A stretch of DNA of 63,268 bases, from contig NZ_DF967966.1 of the NCBI RefSeq assembly GCF_001050195.2, positions 130,167 to 193,434 on the forward strand. Direction: 5' to 3'. How positions within the stretch are numbered: position 1 is the first letter of the stretch; each line of letters starts with the position of its first letter. Source of the DNA: Anaerolinea thermolimosa. Its GTDB lineage: Bacteria; Chloroflexota; Anaerolineae; Anaerolineales; Anaerolineaceae. Shown one piece after another: positions 35,379 to 44,379 of this stretch. A model generated the notes under the pieces. It was given only the letters and a program-made list of their open reading frames with translations. It was not told where the DNA came from and ran no database searches. The position numbers and the translations under genes were made by a program.

Positions 35379-36863
35379 TCAGCGCCGGGCTGACTGTGCC
35401 CGGCGCATGACCTCACCCAGCCGCCGGATGCCCTCTTCGATGCGCTCAGGCGGCTGGGTGGCAAAATTGAGGCGCAGGTAGCGTTCGCCTTCTACGGGGT
35501 CAGGGAAGAACCAGCTCCCCGGTGTAAACTCAACCCCGGCCTGAAGTGCCAGAGGGAGCAGCTGAAGGGTTGAGAAACCCTCAGGCAGGCGCAACCAGAG
35601 ATACAACCCCCCCTGCGGGGGATCGAAGTGCACCCCCGGGGGCAGGTATCGGCGGATGGCGCTGAGCATGGCATCGCGGCGGGTGCAGTGAATGCGGCAT
35701 GAACGCCTCAGGTGTGCCTGGTAGCGCCCCAGGCTTACATATTCGTCGAGCGTCCTCTGGATGAGCGTGGATGTGGTGAAATCGGTGACCCATTTTTCAC
35801 TCAGCAGGCGGTAAAAGATGGGGCCACTGGCAATGAGAAAGCCCAGGCGTAACCCCGGCATCAGCATTTTGGAGAAAGTCCCCGTGTAGATGACATCGCC
35901 GCTCTGGTCGAGGGCTTTAATGGCCGGCAGGACACGCCCTTCATAACGCAGGTCTCCAGCGTAATCGTCTTCGAGAATGGGCACGTTGTAGCACCGGGCC
36001 AGCTCCAGGAGCATGCGGCGGCGCGCACTGCTCAGGCAAACCCCGGTGGGGTTCTGAAAGTTGGGAATGGTATAGATGAGGCGGGGATGCCATTTTTGCA
36101 GGAGAGATTCGAGGGTTTCTACCTTCATCCCGTGCTCATCGACCGGCACCCCCAGGATTTTAAGCCCCAGCGAACGGAACAGCTCCAGCGCCAGGTTGTA
36201 GGTGGGGCTTTCGACGAGAATGGTATCGCCGGGCTTCAGGAGCACCTGGCAGACGAGAGCAATTCCCTGTTGAGAACCTGAGGTGATGAGCACTTCATTC
36301 GGAGAGGCCCGAATCCCCTGACTGGCGAGGATGTGGGTGATGGTCTGGCGTAAGGGAGGATACCCGCTGCCAAATTCTCCATAATCGAGGGCTTCGACGC
36401 CATCACGCCGGATGACGGTCTGGATGGCTTTGAGAAAATCTTTCACCGGGAAAAACCGGGGGTCACCCACGCCCGTAAAGCGGATCAGGGATGGGCCCAG
36501 TTTCTGGTAATCGGGGATGGGTTCCTGATAGATGGCTTTGGAGAACACCGATGTATTCGAAGCCTCTTGCTGCCAGAGGGGCCAGGGAGCTTCGGCTTCT
36601 GAGCGGGGAGTACTGGCAGGGGTGAGGGGCGGGGCGACAAACGTGCCGCTGCCTTCGCGGGCAACGATTAACCCATCGCTCTCCAGGTTAATGTAGGCAT
36701 TCTGGATGGTGATGCGGCTGACGCCAAGCTGGCGGGCCAGCTCGCGTGTGGCCGGCAGGGCGGCGCCGGGTGGCAGGCTGCCAGAGAGGATGCTCTGGCG
36801 CAGGTAGTCCTCAATTTGTCGGTAGAGGGGAATTTCACTCTGGCGGTCGATTGGGATACGCAC
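35379..36863 (-). CDS. MocR-type regulator (GntR helix-turn-helix plus aminotransferase domain)
   Basis: A 494-residue fusion: a GntR winged helix (IPLYRQIEDYLRQSILSG, PATRELARQLGVSRITIQNAY) followed by a fold-type I aminotransferase domain with ITSGSQQGIALV, PNFQNPTGVCLS and the PLP lysine in TGTFSKMLMPGLRLG. MocR proteins sense PLP or amino compounds and regulate vitamin B6, GABA or amino-acid genes; some act as aminotransferases. Start is a GTG at 36863 with GGAG 5 nt upstream, the earlier open frame lacking a ribosome site. A dyad lies about 50 nt upstream. Its neighbour gdhA makes nitrogen control a fair guess. Confidence 0.88.
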   Translation of the reverse strand: MRIPIDRQSEIPLYRQIEDYLRQSILSGSLPPGAALPATRELARQLGVSRITIQNAYINLESDGLIVAREGSGTFVAPPLTPASTPRSEAEAPWPLWQQEASNTSVFSKAIYQEPIPDYQKLGPSLIRFTGVGDPRFFPVKDFLKAIQTVIRRDGVEALDYGEFGSGYPPLRQTITHILASQGIRASPNEVLITSGSQQGIALVCQVLLKPGDTILVESPTYNLALELFRSLGLKILGVPVDEHGMKVETLESLLQKWHPRLIYTIPNFQNPTGVCLSSARRRMLLELARCYNVPILEDDYAGDLRYEGRVLPAIKALDQSGDVIYTGTFSKMLMPGLRLGFLIASGPIFYRLLSEKWVTDFTTSTLIQRTLDEYVSLGRYQAHLRRSCRIHCTRRDAMLSAIRRYLPPGVHFDPPQGGLYLWLRLPEGFSTLQLLPLALQAGVEFTPGSWFFPDPVEGERYLRLNFATQPPERIEEGIRRLGEVMRRAQSARR

Positions 36864-36912
36864 GGGAACTCCGCAAAGGATTGAAAAGGCTAAAAAAGAC
36901 ATATTCATAATA

Positions 36913-36938
36913 CCACTTGGGCTGAAATTGGCAAGTGG
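36913..36938. promoter_or_regulatory. Dyad between MocR gene and small-protein/AKR operon
   Basis: CCACTTG (36913-36919) and CAAGTGG (36932-36938) are perfect 7-bp arms with a 12-nt centre in an AT-rich divergent promoter region. A likely autoregulatory site of the MocR protein. Confidence 0.5.
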
Positions 36939-37032
36939 AATTAATAAAATTGCCTAATTCTGGCACTACCAATCGTTCCACTGATCCTCTACAATTCCAG
37001 AGCATCAAGTGAGTGTGCCAAAGGAGGTTGTC

Positions 37033-37233
37033 ATGATCAGTCCCTGGATGTTTGCCTGGCTGGCCCGGGAGCGGGAGTTTGAATTGCGGCGCGAACTGGA
37101 ACGGTTGCGCTGCCAAAAAGACAGCAAAGAGGTGTGCAAAGAGCCCCGAATTCGGGGTACGATATTGATGACGCTGGCAGGGTGGTTTCGTCAGCGCGCA
37201 GAGCGTATTCCTGCGGATAAGTTGGGTTGTTAA
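37033..37233 (+). CDS. Small protein of unknown function
   Basis: A 66-residue protein beginning MISPWMFAWLARERE, with a charged amphipathic helix, two internal cysteines and a final Cys, and a C-terminal basic segment GWFRQRAERIP. The ribosome site AAAGGAGG is ideal. The 17 nt CAAAGGAGGTTGTCATG spanning its ribosome site and start are repeated exactly before the next gene 15 nt downstream, so the two are surely expressed together. I do not recognise a family. Confidence 0.65.
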   Translation: MISPWMFAWLAREREFELRRELERLRCQKDSKEVCKEPRIRGTILMTLAGWFRQRAERIPADKLGC

Positions 37234-37248
37234 TCAAAGGAGGTTGTC

Positions 37249-38250
37249 ATGGAATTTCGTTTTCTTGGAAAGACCGGTTTGAAGGTGAGTGTTCTCTGTC
37301 TGGGGGCGATGACTTTCGGGCGCGAAACCAGCGAGGCCGAGAGTTATCAGATGCTGGATCTTTTTGCCGAAGCCGGGGGTAATTTTATTGATACGGCGAA
37401 TGTGTACAGCCGCGGTATTTCGGAAGAGATTGTCGGGAAGTGGTTGAAGGGAAAGAAGCGCTCAGACTGGATCATTGCCACCAAAGTGCGCTGGCCGATG
37501 GGAGATGGCCCCAATGAGGTGGGTTTGAGCCGCAAGCATATCCTGGACGCGGTGGATGCCAGCCTGCGCAGGCTGGGCACCGATTATATCGATCTGTACC
37601 AGACACACGGCTGGGATAGCGCCGCCCCGCTGGAGGAGACGCTCAGTACGTTGAACACCCTGGTTCAGGCGGGTAAGGTACGCTACCTTGGGGCGAGCAA
37701 TGTCTCGGGCTGGCAGCTTCAGAAGGCGGTTGACCTGAGCCGGGCGCACGGCTGGGAGCCTTACGTTTGCCTTCAACCCCTCTACAACCTGCTCGACCGT
37801 GAGCTGGAATGGGAACTGGTGCCGGTTTGCCTGAACGAGGGGATCGGCATCATCCCATGGAGCCCTCTACGGGGCGGGTGGCTTTCGGGGAAGTACCAGC
37901 GGGGGATGCAGGCCCCGCCGCCGAACACGCGTGTTGAAGATGCTGGCAAGTACAACTGGGGCGAAGCCTGGGAGAAGTATAACAACGAGCGCACCTGGAA
38001 GGTCATCGATGCGTTGATGGAAGTTTCGCGGCGCACGGGCAAAGAGCCCGCACAGGTGGCCCTGCGCTGGCTGCTGCAGAAGCCCGGCGTCACCGCGCCT
38101 ATCATCGGGGCGCGCACCCTGCGGCATCTGGAGATCAACCTTGGGGCCACCGACTGGACGCTTGGCGCAGAAGAAATGGCTCTGCTGGACGGGGTGAGCG
38201 AGAAGGAATTACCTTATCCCTACGGCATTGCGAACAGCCGCCGGGAGTAA
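37249..38250 (+). CDS. Aldo/keto reductase
   Basis: A 333-residue NADPH-type AKR, related to but distinct from the one at 7.7-8.7 kb. Catalytic tetrad Asp48, Tyr53, Lys79 (IATKVRW) and His120 (YQTHGWD). The C-terminal cofactor segment [18 protein letters not shown] is intact. It follows the small-protein gene by 15 nt with an identical ribosome-site leader. It converges tail to tail with the transporter gene 16 nt on. Substrate unknown. Confidence 0.92.
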   Translation: MEFRFLGKTGLKVSVLCLGAMTFGRETSEAESYQMLDLFAEAGGNFIDTANVYSRGISEEIVGKWLKGKKRSDWIIATKVRWPMGDGPNEVGLSRKHILDAVDASLRRLGTDYIDLYQTHGWDSAAPLEETLSTLNTLVQAGKVRYLGASNVSGWQLQKAVDLSRAHGWEPYVCLQPLYNLLDRELEWELVPVCLNEGIGIIPWSPLRGGWLSGKYQRGMQAPPPNTRVEDAGKYNWGEAWEKYNNERTWKVIDALMEVSRRTGKEPAQVALRWLLQKPGVTAPIIGARTLRHLEINLGATDWTLGAEEMALLDGVSEKELPYPYGIANSRRE

Positions 38251-38266
38251 GCCCCCGGAGGGGATG

Positions 38267-39151
38267 TTATGGCGGGGTGGATGGCTGGCGGGCAGCCGGT
38301 TCTCTGGAGAGGCTCGGACGTGCAGGCCAGCTACCCACCACCGCCCCGGTTACGATGAGCACCAGGGCCGCGCCATGCACCCAGGTGAGGCGCTGGCCGG
38401 CCCAGAGCGCCAGGTTAAGGGTGGAGAGGAGCGGGGTGAGGTAGGCCAGGGCGCCGATGGTGCGCGGATCGCCCTTTTTGAGCGCCGCATCCCAGAAAAA
38501 GAAGGCCGCGCCCATGGGGCCTGTCCCTACGAGCAGGAGCAGGAGCCAGTCGTGGAAGGGGAGCGTAGCCAGTGCGGTCAGAGAACCACCGCTGGCCAGG
38601 TGAAAGGCGAGCGCCAGCAGACTGCCCGCCGCACAGAAAGCAGTCACCGCAGCGGTTGGAAAGGGCGACAGGCGCCGGGATAGAAGGGAATACAGCGCCC
38701 AGGTGAGGGCCGCCGCCCCTGCCAGCAGGTAACCGGGCAGGTAGCGAGCCTGGAGCGACCACTGCCCGCCGGTGATGATGAGCGCTGCGCCTGTCAGCCC
38801 GAAGAGCGCCCCCCACGCGTGCCGCCAGTGCAGGCGCATCCCTGGAAGCACCAGCGGCGAGAGCAGGACGATGAGGAGTGGCCAGAGGTAGTTGATTAAA
38901 TTGGCTTCCACCGCTGGCGCCAGGGCGAAGGCGCGGAAGTAGAGAAAGTGATAGCCGAAAATGCCTCCCACCCCTACTGCCAGGGTCTTCCATGGAATTT
39001 GCCAGGCCTTTGGCCAGAAGAAGCTGACCAGCCCGCTGACCCCCAGGGCGATTCCCAGCACGAGGAAGGGCGGCAAATGGGTTAGCTGTGATCCCAGCAG
39101 TGCCAGGGTGCTCCACAGCAGGATGGCGACCAGAGCGAAGAGCGTGGGCAT
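38267..39151 (-). CDS. EamA/DMT-family transporter
   Basis: A 294-residue membrane protein with about ten segments in two EamA repeats (first about 1-135, second about 145-285). Typical features: LLWSTLALLGSQL, GYHFLYFRAFALAPAVEANLINYLWPLLIVLLSPLVL in repeat 1, and ALTWALYSLLSRR, DAALKKGDPRTIGALAYLTPLLSTL in repeat 2. Members export amino acids or other metabolites. The start is taken at ATG 39151; a GTG directly before is also possible. It is the third gene after the DUF3109 and phosphotriesterase genes. Confidence 0.88.
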   Translation of the reverse strand: MPTLFALVAILLWSTLALLGSQLTHLPPFLVLGIALGVSGLVSFFWPKAWQIPWKTLAVGVGGIFGYHFLYFRAFALAPAVEANLINYLWPLLIVLLSPLVLPGMRLHWRHAWGALFGLTGAALIITGGQWSLQARYLPGYLLAGAAALTWALYSLLSRRLSPFPTAAVTAFCAAGSLLALAFHLASGGSLTALATLPFHDWLLLLLVGTGPMGAAFFFWDAALKKGDPRTIGALAYLTPLLSTLNLALWAGQRLTWVHGAALVLIVTGAVVGSWPARPSLSREPAARQPSTPP

Positions 39152-39163
39152 CACGGGGCGGGG

Positions 39164-40081
39164 TCAGCGCGAGAAGGCGCGGAAGGGGTTGTCCACAGTG
39201 AGGGCGTGGATGGTGCCCGGGTCGGCGCCCGCAGCGCGTAATTTTGGCAGGAAGATTTCACTCAGGTAATCGTAGGGTTGAATGTTTTCGCCGCCGGGGT
39301 GGGCGGGGTCGTACCAGCCGCGGTCCATGCTGAGCAGGATCTGATCGCCAAAACCGGCATCCAGCAGGTCGAGAATACGCCGGATGGTTCGATCATCGTC
39401 ATCGCCCCAGCCAATGCCGTCGTAAGAAATCCACGCCCCGCGGCGGGCCACCTCAAGGTTGAGGGAGAAATCGGCCTCAGCCTGGGCGTGAATGGAAATG
39501 AAGCGGTGGGGATCGAATCCGCAGCGTTCGAGGATGTCCAGCTGGTCATGCACCACCCGCCCGCGAATGGTATGGCTTCCGATGGCCGCGCCACTGGCGG
39601 CCCCGGCACGCCCGGCCGCCCGCAGGATTTTCTTTTCGATCTCGGTCAGGCCTTCATCTCCGGCGCTGACCTTGATGAACCCCGCGCGCACGCCGGTTTG
39701 CCCGATGCCCACTTCCAGTTCGCCGAGCATCCAGCCCTGCAAAATGTCTTCCGGGGCAGTTCTGGCCCAGTCGGGCACCCATGGTTCACGATAGATGCCG
39801 GTTGCCACTACCACCGGCAGGCCTGCGGCCAGTGAAACCGCCTTTACCAGGTCAACCCGGCGCCCCACACCTTCGGGGGTGCATTCCACCAGCACCGAGA
39901 CGCCCAGAGAACGGGCGCGCGCCAGCTGTGGCACCATGAGCGCCAGAACGTTGTCGATGCGCGCCTGCCCGTGCCCGGGAGCATCGAGGGTGCGCAGGTC
40001 AACAAAGATATGTTCATGCGGAAGGATCATGCCAACGCGGCTGGCATCCAGGGCTCCAAACGTGGTGTAGAGAACGCTCAT
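39164..40081 (-). CDS. Phosphotriesterase-family metal-dependent hydrolase
   Basis: A 305-residue amidohydrolase-superfamily enzyme. Binuclear metal ligands are visible: HEH (His22, His24), the lysine to be carbamylated in AGFIKVSAGD, His in IGSHTIRGR and ISIHAQAEADF, and Asp in LLSMDRGWYD. Members are phosphotriesterases, lactonases or N-acyl hydrolases; the true substrate here is unknown. The start at 40081 has AAAGGAG 6 nt upstream and overlaps the stop of the Cys-rich gene by 4 nt. Confidence 0.9.
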   Translation of the reverse strand: MSVLYTTFGALDASRVGMILPHEHIFVDLRTLDAPGHGQARIDNVLALMVPQLARARSLGVSVLVECTPEGVGRRVDLVKAVSLAAGLPVVVATGIYREPWVPDWARTAPEDILQGWMLGELEVGIGQTGVRAGFIKVSAGDEGLTEIEKKILRAAGRAGAASGAAIGSHTIRGRVVHDQLDILERCGFDPHRFISIHAQAEADFSLNLEVARRGAWISYDGIGWGDDDDRTIRRILDLLDAGFGDQILLSMDRGWYDPAHPGGENIQPYDYLSEIFLPKLRAAGADPGTIHALTVDNPFRAFSR

Positions 40082-40668
40082 ACGGTGCTCCTTTCCGTTA
40101 AAGAAGACGAGGGGCAAATTCCGAGAAGGTATTCCAGTTCAGGGGCGAACGTTTCGGTCAGCGGGATGGCTTCGGCGGCGGGACGCAGGCAACTGCCTTC
40201 TTCGCTTAACAGCGCCTGGGTTTCATCGAGGGTGATGCGTCCCTCTTCGTCCAGATCAAGGGGATGAAGCACGCAGTAAAAAGGTTTAAAGCGCCAGGGG
40301 TGAAAGCCGGCGCTCTCACCGGCCACCTGAAGGGCGCATTTGTAATCATCGCGCAGGAAGATACAGGCCGTTCCACCGTAGTGAGCCGGGTCGGGTAAAA
40401 CGGTGGTGTGGATGACCCACCCGCTGGGAGAGAATTCATCGGCTTCCTGCGGGCCGCTGAACCAGGCGGCCGGGTCGCGCAGGGCGGGCGGCAGGTGGGG
40501 GGTGATCAGTTCTGCGTGCGCCAGCAGATCGGCCTGTTCAGTAAGGTCTACCCAAACCCCGTGCAGGCAGCAGGCGCCGCGGCATTCGTGCAGACGGCAG
40601 CGCTGCATGGGTTCAGCCCGCAACATGCGCGGGTTCAGGCCGGTGGGGAAACGACGAGAGGTGTGCAT
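40078..40668 (-). CDS. DUF3109-like Cys-rich protein
   Basis: A 196-residue protein with a cysteine pattern C-x4-C-x3-CC-x2-G (CRLHECRGACCLHG near residue 23) and later CIFL, C near CALQV and a final FYCVLHPLD. The pattern resembles the DUF3109 / YkgJ group that may hold an Fe-S or zinc site. It overlaps the phosphotriesterase-family gene, suggesting a shared operon with that enzyme and the transporter. The function is not known. The ribosome site is weak. Confidence 0.7.
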   Translation of the reverse strand: MHTSRRFPTGLNPRMLRAEPMQRCRLHECRGACCLHGVWVDLTEQADLLAHAELITPHLPPALRDPAAWFSGPQEADEFSPSGWVIHTTVLPDPAHYGGTACIFLRDDYKCALQVAGESAGFHPWRFKPFYCVLHPLDLDEEGRITLDETQALLSEEGSCLRPAAEAIPLTETFAPELEYLLGICPSSSLTERSTV

Positions 40669-40896
40669 AACCGGCTCGATTCTAGCATGAATCGGGCCGG
40701 GGTTGAGGGACGGCTGACTGGGTCAGCTCCCTGGAAAGGGGCTGAGGCGCATGGGCCTGCTCCAGCCGGTGAGGGAATGGTGCTGCTTGTCTAGACATTA
40801 AATCGAAGAAAGAGCACCCAAGTTTTCGGATGTAAGGTAAAATCATAAATTGAGTGTGCTCTCAAAGACCCAATTCCCAGCAGGAGAAGATGCAGA

Positions 40897-41838
40897 ATGA
40901 CCCCTTGGAAAATTCTCATCACCGACGGACTTGACGCGAAGGGCAAGGCCGTACTGAGCGAGGTCGGTGAAGTCATCGACCGTAACGGTATCACCGCCGA
41001 CGAATTGCTGAAAGAAATCGGCGAGTACGATGCGCTGATCGTGCGCAGCCGCACCAAAGTAACCCCGGCTGTTTTTGAAGCCGGGGTGAAGTTGAAGGTG
41101 GTGGGGCGGGCCGGCATCGGCGTGGATAACATTGACCTCAACGCGGCCAAGGCTCACGGCGTGCGTGTGGTCAATTCACCGCTGGCCACCACCATCACCG
41201 TGGCCGAGCTGACGCTGGGCCTGATGCTGGCCCTGGTGCGCGAGATTCCGCGTGCCGATAGCGCCATGAAGGCTGGAAAGTGGCTGAAGAAAGAGCTGGA
41301 AGGGGCCGAGCTCTACGGGAAGACGCTTGGCATTGTGGGGTTTGGGCGCATCGGTTCAGCTGTGGCTGACCGGGCGCGCGCGTTTGGAATGCGGATCATT
41401 GCTTATGACCGCCTGAAGGCCGCTGAAGCCATTACCCAACGCGGCGGTGAACCGGTGAGCTGGGAACAGCTCCTTGAACTTTCAGATGTCATCACCCTGC
41501 ACCTGCCGCTCACCAACGAGACCAAAAATATGCTCGATGCGAATGCCTTCGCCCGGATGAAGGACGGGGTGTACCTGGTCGATGCGGCGCGGGGCGGCAT
41601 TGTGGACGAAGATGCCCTGCTGGCCGCGCTGGAGTCGGGCAAGGTGGCCGGGGCCGCCCTGGATGTTTTCACCACCGAACCCCCCGGTGTGACCGCCCTG
41701 GTGAGTCACCCGCGCGTGATCTGTACGCCGCATATTGGGGCACAGACCCAGGAGGCTCAGGCGCGCGCCGGGTACGACATCGCTACTGAGATCATCGCCG
41801 CGCTGAAGGGAGAGCCCTTGCGCTGGCGGGTCATCTAA
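40897..41838 (+). CDS. serA: D-3-phosphoglycerate dehydrogenase (short form)
   Basis: A 313-residue D-2-hydroxyacid dehydrogenase. Seen: VRSRTKVTPAVFEA, GRAGIGVDNID, the Rossmann motif GIVGFGRIGSAVADRA, RGGIVDED with the catalytic Arg region and TPHIGAQTQEAQ with the catalytic His. It lacks the C-terminal ACT and intervening domains of long SerA, so serine feedback is not expected in this chain. It most likely makes 3-phosphohydroxypyruvate for serine synthesis, though another 2-hydroxyacid is possible. AGGAGAAG precedes the ATG. Confidence 0.88.
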   Translation: MTPWKILITDGLDAKGKAVLSEVGEVIDRNGITADELLKEIGEYDALIVRSRTKVTPAVFEAGVKLKVVGRAGIGVDNIDLNAAKAHGVRVVNSPLATTITVAELTLGLMLALVREIPRADSAMKAGKWLKKELEGAELYGKTLGIVGFGRIGSAVADRARAFGMRIIAYDRLKAAEAITQRGGEPVSWEQLLELSDVITLHLPLTNETKNMLDANAFARMKDGVYLVDAARGGIVDEDALLAALESGKVAGAALDVFTTEPPGVTALVSHPRVICTPHIGAQTQEAQARAGYDIATEIIAALKGEPLRWRVI

Positions 41839-41848
41839 ACCCATCGCA

Positions 41849-41870
41849 CAGCCGCCTGGAAGGGCGGCTG
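41849..41870 (+). promoter_or_regulatory. Stem-loop between serA and M32 carboxypeptidase gene
   Basis: CAGCCGCC (41849-41856) and GGCGGCTG (41863-41870) form an 8-bp stem with no T-run, so it is more a processing or stabilising hairpin than a terminator. Confidence 0.5.
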
Positions 41871-41899
41871 AATCTTCATTGTAGAGAGGATGTACAGGA

Positions 41900-43402
41900 A
41901 TGGAAGAAAAACTGCAACGTTTGAAAGGCCTGCTGGCAGAGATCGATGATCTGAGCCACGCCCAGGCCGTGCTGGGCTGGGATCAGCAAACGTATATGCC
42001 ACCCGGTGGTGCGGAAGACCGCGGCAACCAGCTCGCCACCCTGGCGCGGCTGGAGCATGAGCGCTGGGTCTCGGATGAAATGGCCCACCTGCTTGACGAT
42101 TTAGCTCCCCTGGCCAGCCAGCTCGATCCGGACTCGGAGGAGGCCTGCCTGTTGCGGGTTACCCGCCGTTTGCAGGAAAAACATGCGCGCGTTCCCGCGC
42201 GCTGGGTAGAGGCATTCTCGCAGGCTACCACCCTCGGGCAGGAAGCCTGGGTGAAGGCGCGCCGGAACAATGATTTTGCATCTTTCCGCCCGTATCTGGA
42301 AGAGATCATTCAACTGCGTCGGGAATATTCTACCTTCTTTGCCCCTTTCACGCACATTTACGATCCCCAGCTCGACGATTATGAGCCGGGCATGAAGACG
42401 GAGGAAGTTCAGGCCATTTTTGCTCGCGTGAGGCCCGTTCAGGTGGAGCTGGTGAAAGCCATTGCCGCGCGCCCGCAGGTAGAAGCAGGCTTCCTGCATC
42501 AGGCGTTCCCCGAACAGGCCCAGTGGGATTTCGGCGTGGAGGTGATCACCCGCTTTGGGTATGACTGGGAACGCGGGCGCCAGGACAAAGCCGCCCACCC
42601 CTTCACCACCAGCTTCGGCCTGGGTGATGTGCGTATCACCACCCGCGTTGATCCGCAATTCTTCAACACCATGATTTTTGGCACCATGCACGAGTGCGGT
42701 CATGCCCTCTACGATCAGGGGATCGGCCAGGCGCTGCGCCGCACACCCCTGGCGACCGGGGCATCGATGGCGGTGCACGAGTCACAATCGCGCATGTGGG
42801 AAAACCTGGTCGGGCGCTCTTTGCCTTTCTGGAAGTTTTTCTATCCGCGGTTGCAGGAGATCTTCCCGGGTCAGCTGGGGAACGTGAGCCTGGAAGCGTT
42901 CTACAGGGCGGTGAACCGTGTGGAGCCTTCTCTGATCCGTGTGGAAGCCGATGAGGCTACCTATAACCTGCACATTATGCTGCGCCTGGAGCTTGAAATT
43001 GCACTCATGGAAGGCAGCCTGGAGGTGAAAGACCTGCCTGAAGCCTGGAACAGCCACATGCAGGCCTTCCTCGGCCTCACCCCGCCCGATGATGCGCACG
43101 GGGTGCTTCAGGATATTCACTGGTCGAGTGGGCTTGTGGGGTACTTCCCCACTTACGCGCTGGGGAACCTGGTTTCGGTACAGCTCTGGGAAAAGATGCA
43201 TCACGATCTGCCTGACCTGGAAGAGCAAATTGCCCGCGGGCAGTTTGCCAACCTGCTGGCCTGGCTGTGCGAGAAGGTGCATCGCCATGGGGCAAAATAC
43301 GAGCCGCAGGTGCTGGTAGAAAAAGCAACCGGCTCTCGAATTGACCCGCAGCCTTATCTGCGTTATCTGCGGGAGAAATTTGGCCAGATTTACGGTCTGT
43401 AA
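41900..43402 (+). CDS. M32-family metallocarboxypeptidase (Taq type)
   Basis: A 500-residue zinc carboxypeptidase. The HEXXH site is HECGHAL in TMHECGHALYDQG near residue 268, with the downstream Glu in SMAVHESQSRMWEN near 295, and DVRITTR upstream, all family marks. It removes C-terminal residues other than proline from peptides and acts in the cytoplasm. Length is exactly usual for the family. Fits a peptide-using organism together with the M4 protease. GAGAGGATG precedes the start. Confidence 0.95.
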   Translation: MEEKLQRLKGLLAEIDDLSHAQAVLGWDQQTYMPPGGAEDRGNQLATLARLEHERWVSDEMAHLLDDLAPLASQLDPDSEEACLLRVTRRLQEKHARVPARWVEAFSQATTLGQEAWVKARRNNDFASFRPYLEEIIQLRREYSTFFAPFTHIYDPQLDDYEPGMKTEEVQAIFARVRPVQVELVKAIAARPQVEAGFLHQAFPEQAQWDFGVEVITRFGYDWERGRQDKAAHPFTTSFGLGDVRITTRVDPQFFNTMIFGTMHECGHALYDQGIGQALRRTPLATGASMAVHESQSRMWENLVGRSLPFWKFFYPRLQEIFPGQLGNVSLEAFYRAVNRVEPSLIRVEADEATYNLHIMLRLELEIALMEGSLEVKDLPEAWNSHMQAFLGLTPPDDAHGVLQDIHWSSGLVGYFPTYALGNLVSVQLWEKMHHDLPDLEEQIARGQFANLLAWLCEKVHRHGAKYEPQVLVEKATGSRIDPQPYLRYLREKFGQIYGL

Positions 43403-43412
43403 TCGTTAATCG

Positions 43413-43472
43413 GAGGGGCCGGGGAGGGAAGGCGAGAAAGCCCCCGGGTGCGTTCCCAGTCCCTGGCCCCTC
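43413..43472 (+). terminator. Possible terminator after the M32 gene
   Basis: GAGGGGCC (43413-43420) pairs with GGCCCCTC (43465-43472), with further GC-rich pairing inside; only TTA follows, so efficiency is doubtful. Confidence 0.4.
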
Positions 43473-43508
43473 TTACGTGCAGATGGCGCTTTCTGGAAGG
43501 ATTCGGTG

Positions 43509-44378
43509 ATGAAGTTTGGCGTGATTCTCCCCAATTATGGCCCTCAGGCCGGACGCCTGGCGGTACTCGATACCGCCCTGGCCGCTGAAAGCCTGGGCTT
43601 CGATTCGGTCTGGACGACCGATCATTTTGCCCAGCCTGAGAGCGATGGCCCCACTTATGTTCCCATTCTCGAAGCGGTTTCTACCCTGGCCTACCTGGCG
43701 GCCAGCACGGGTTCGGTGCGGCTGGGAATTTCGGCCCTGGTGTTGCCGCAAAGAAACCCGGTTGAAATGGCAAAGGTGCTTGCCACCATCGATGTGCTTT
43801 CGGGAGGGCGGCTGGTGGTGGCAGTGGGGATTGGCTGGTCCAAGGGAGAATATGCCAACCTTGGCTACGATTTTACCAACCGTGGCAGGCGGATGGATGA
43901 GGCCATCCAGGTTCTGCGTACCCTCTGGCGGGGTGGGCGCATCATCTCTTTCGAGGGGCGGTATTATCACTTTGAGCGGTTGCAATTTGCACCGGCACCG
44001 GTGCAGGCGGGGGGGCCGCCTCTCTGGACGGCGGGGAACTCTCTGCGCGCCCTGCGCCGGGCGGCCCTGCTCACCGATGGCTGGCATCCCGTAGGACTGA
44101 CCGCCGGGGAACTCGGTGACCGGTTGCAGATTGCCCGGCCCTTCCTGGCAGGGCGCCCCTTTGAAGTGGCTCCAAGGCTGACGGTGGCGCTCAACGGCGA
44201 ACCTCGCGAGGGAGTGGCGCTGGGGGGAGATGTGGACGTGCTGGTGCAAGGCCTGCGCGCCTATCAGCAGGCGGGTGCCACCTGTGCTGTGCTGCATTTT
44301 CTGGCCGAGACTCAGCCAGAGCGGGAGCGCGCGATGCGGCTCTTCGCGCGCGAGGTGATGCCGCAACTGGAAGGGTGA
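43509..44378 (+). CDS. Luciferase-like (LLM class) flavin-dependent oxidoreductase
   Basis: A 289-residue barrel protein of the LLM family, resembling the F420-dependent TIGR03619 group: GVILPNYGPQAG at the N-terminus, GFDSVWTTDHF, VRLGISALVLPQRNPVEMAKVLATIDVLSGGRL and GIGWSKGEYANLG. It would use reduced FMN or F420; which one cannot be told. The ATG at 43509 is preferred to a GTG 3 nt earlier because GGAAGG lies 8 nt before it. The lipoprotein gene starts one nucleotide after its stop. Confidence 0.87.
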   Translation: MKFGVILPNYGPQAGRLAVLDTALAAESLGFDSVWTTDHFAQPESDGPTYVPILEAVSTLAYLAASTGSVRLGISALVLPQRNPVEMAKVLATIDVLSGGRLVVAVGIGWSKGEYANLGYDFTNRGRRMDEAIQVLRTLWRGGRIISFEGRYYHFERLQFAPAPVQAGGPPLWTAGNSLRALRRAALLTDGWHPVGLTAGELGDRLQIARPFLAGRPFEVAPRLTVALNGEPREGVALGGDVDVLVQGLRAYQQAGATCAVLHFLAETQPERERAMRLFAREVMPQLEG

Positions 44379-44379
44379 A

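Noticed and set aside
40811-40862. AGAGCAC / GTGCTCT inverted repeat upstream of serA
   Set aside because: The 7-nt arms are 38 nt apart with no extra pairing; likely chance.
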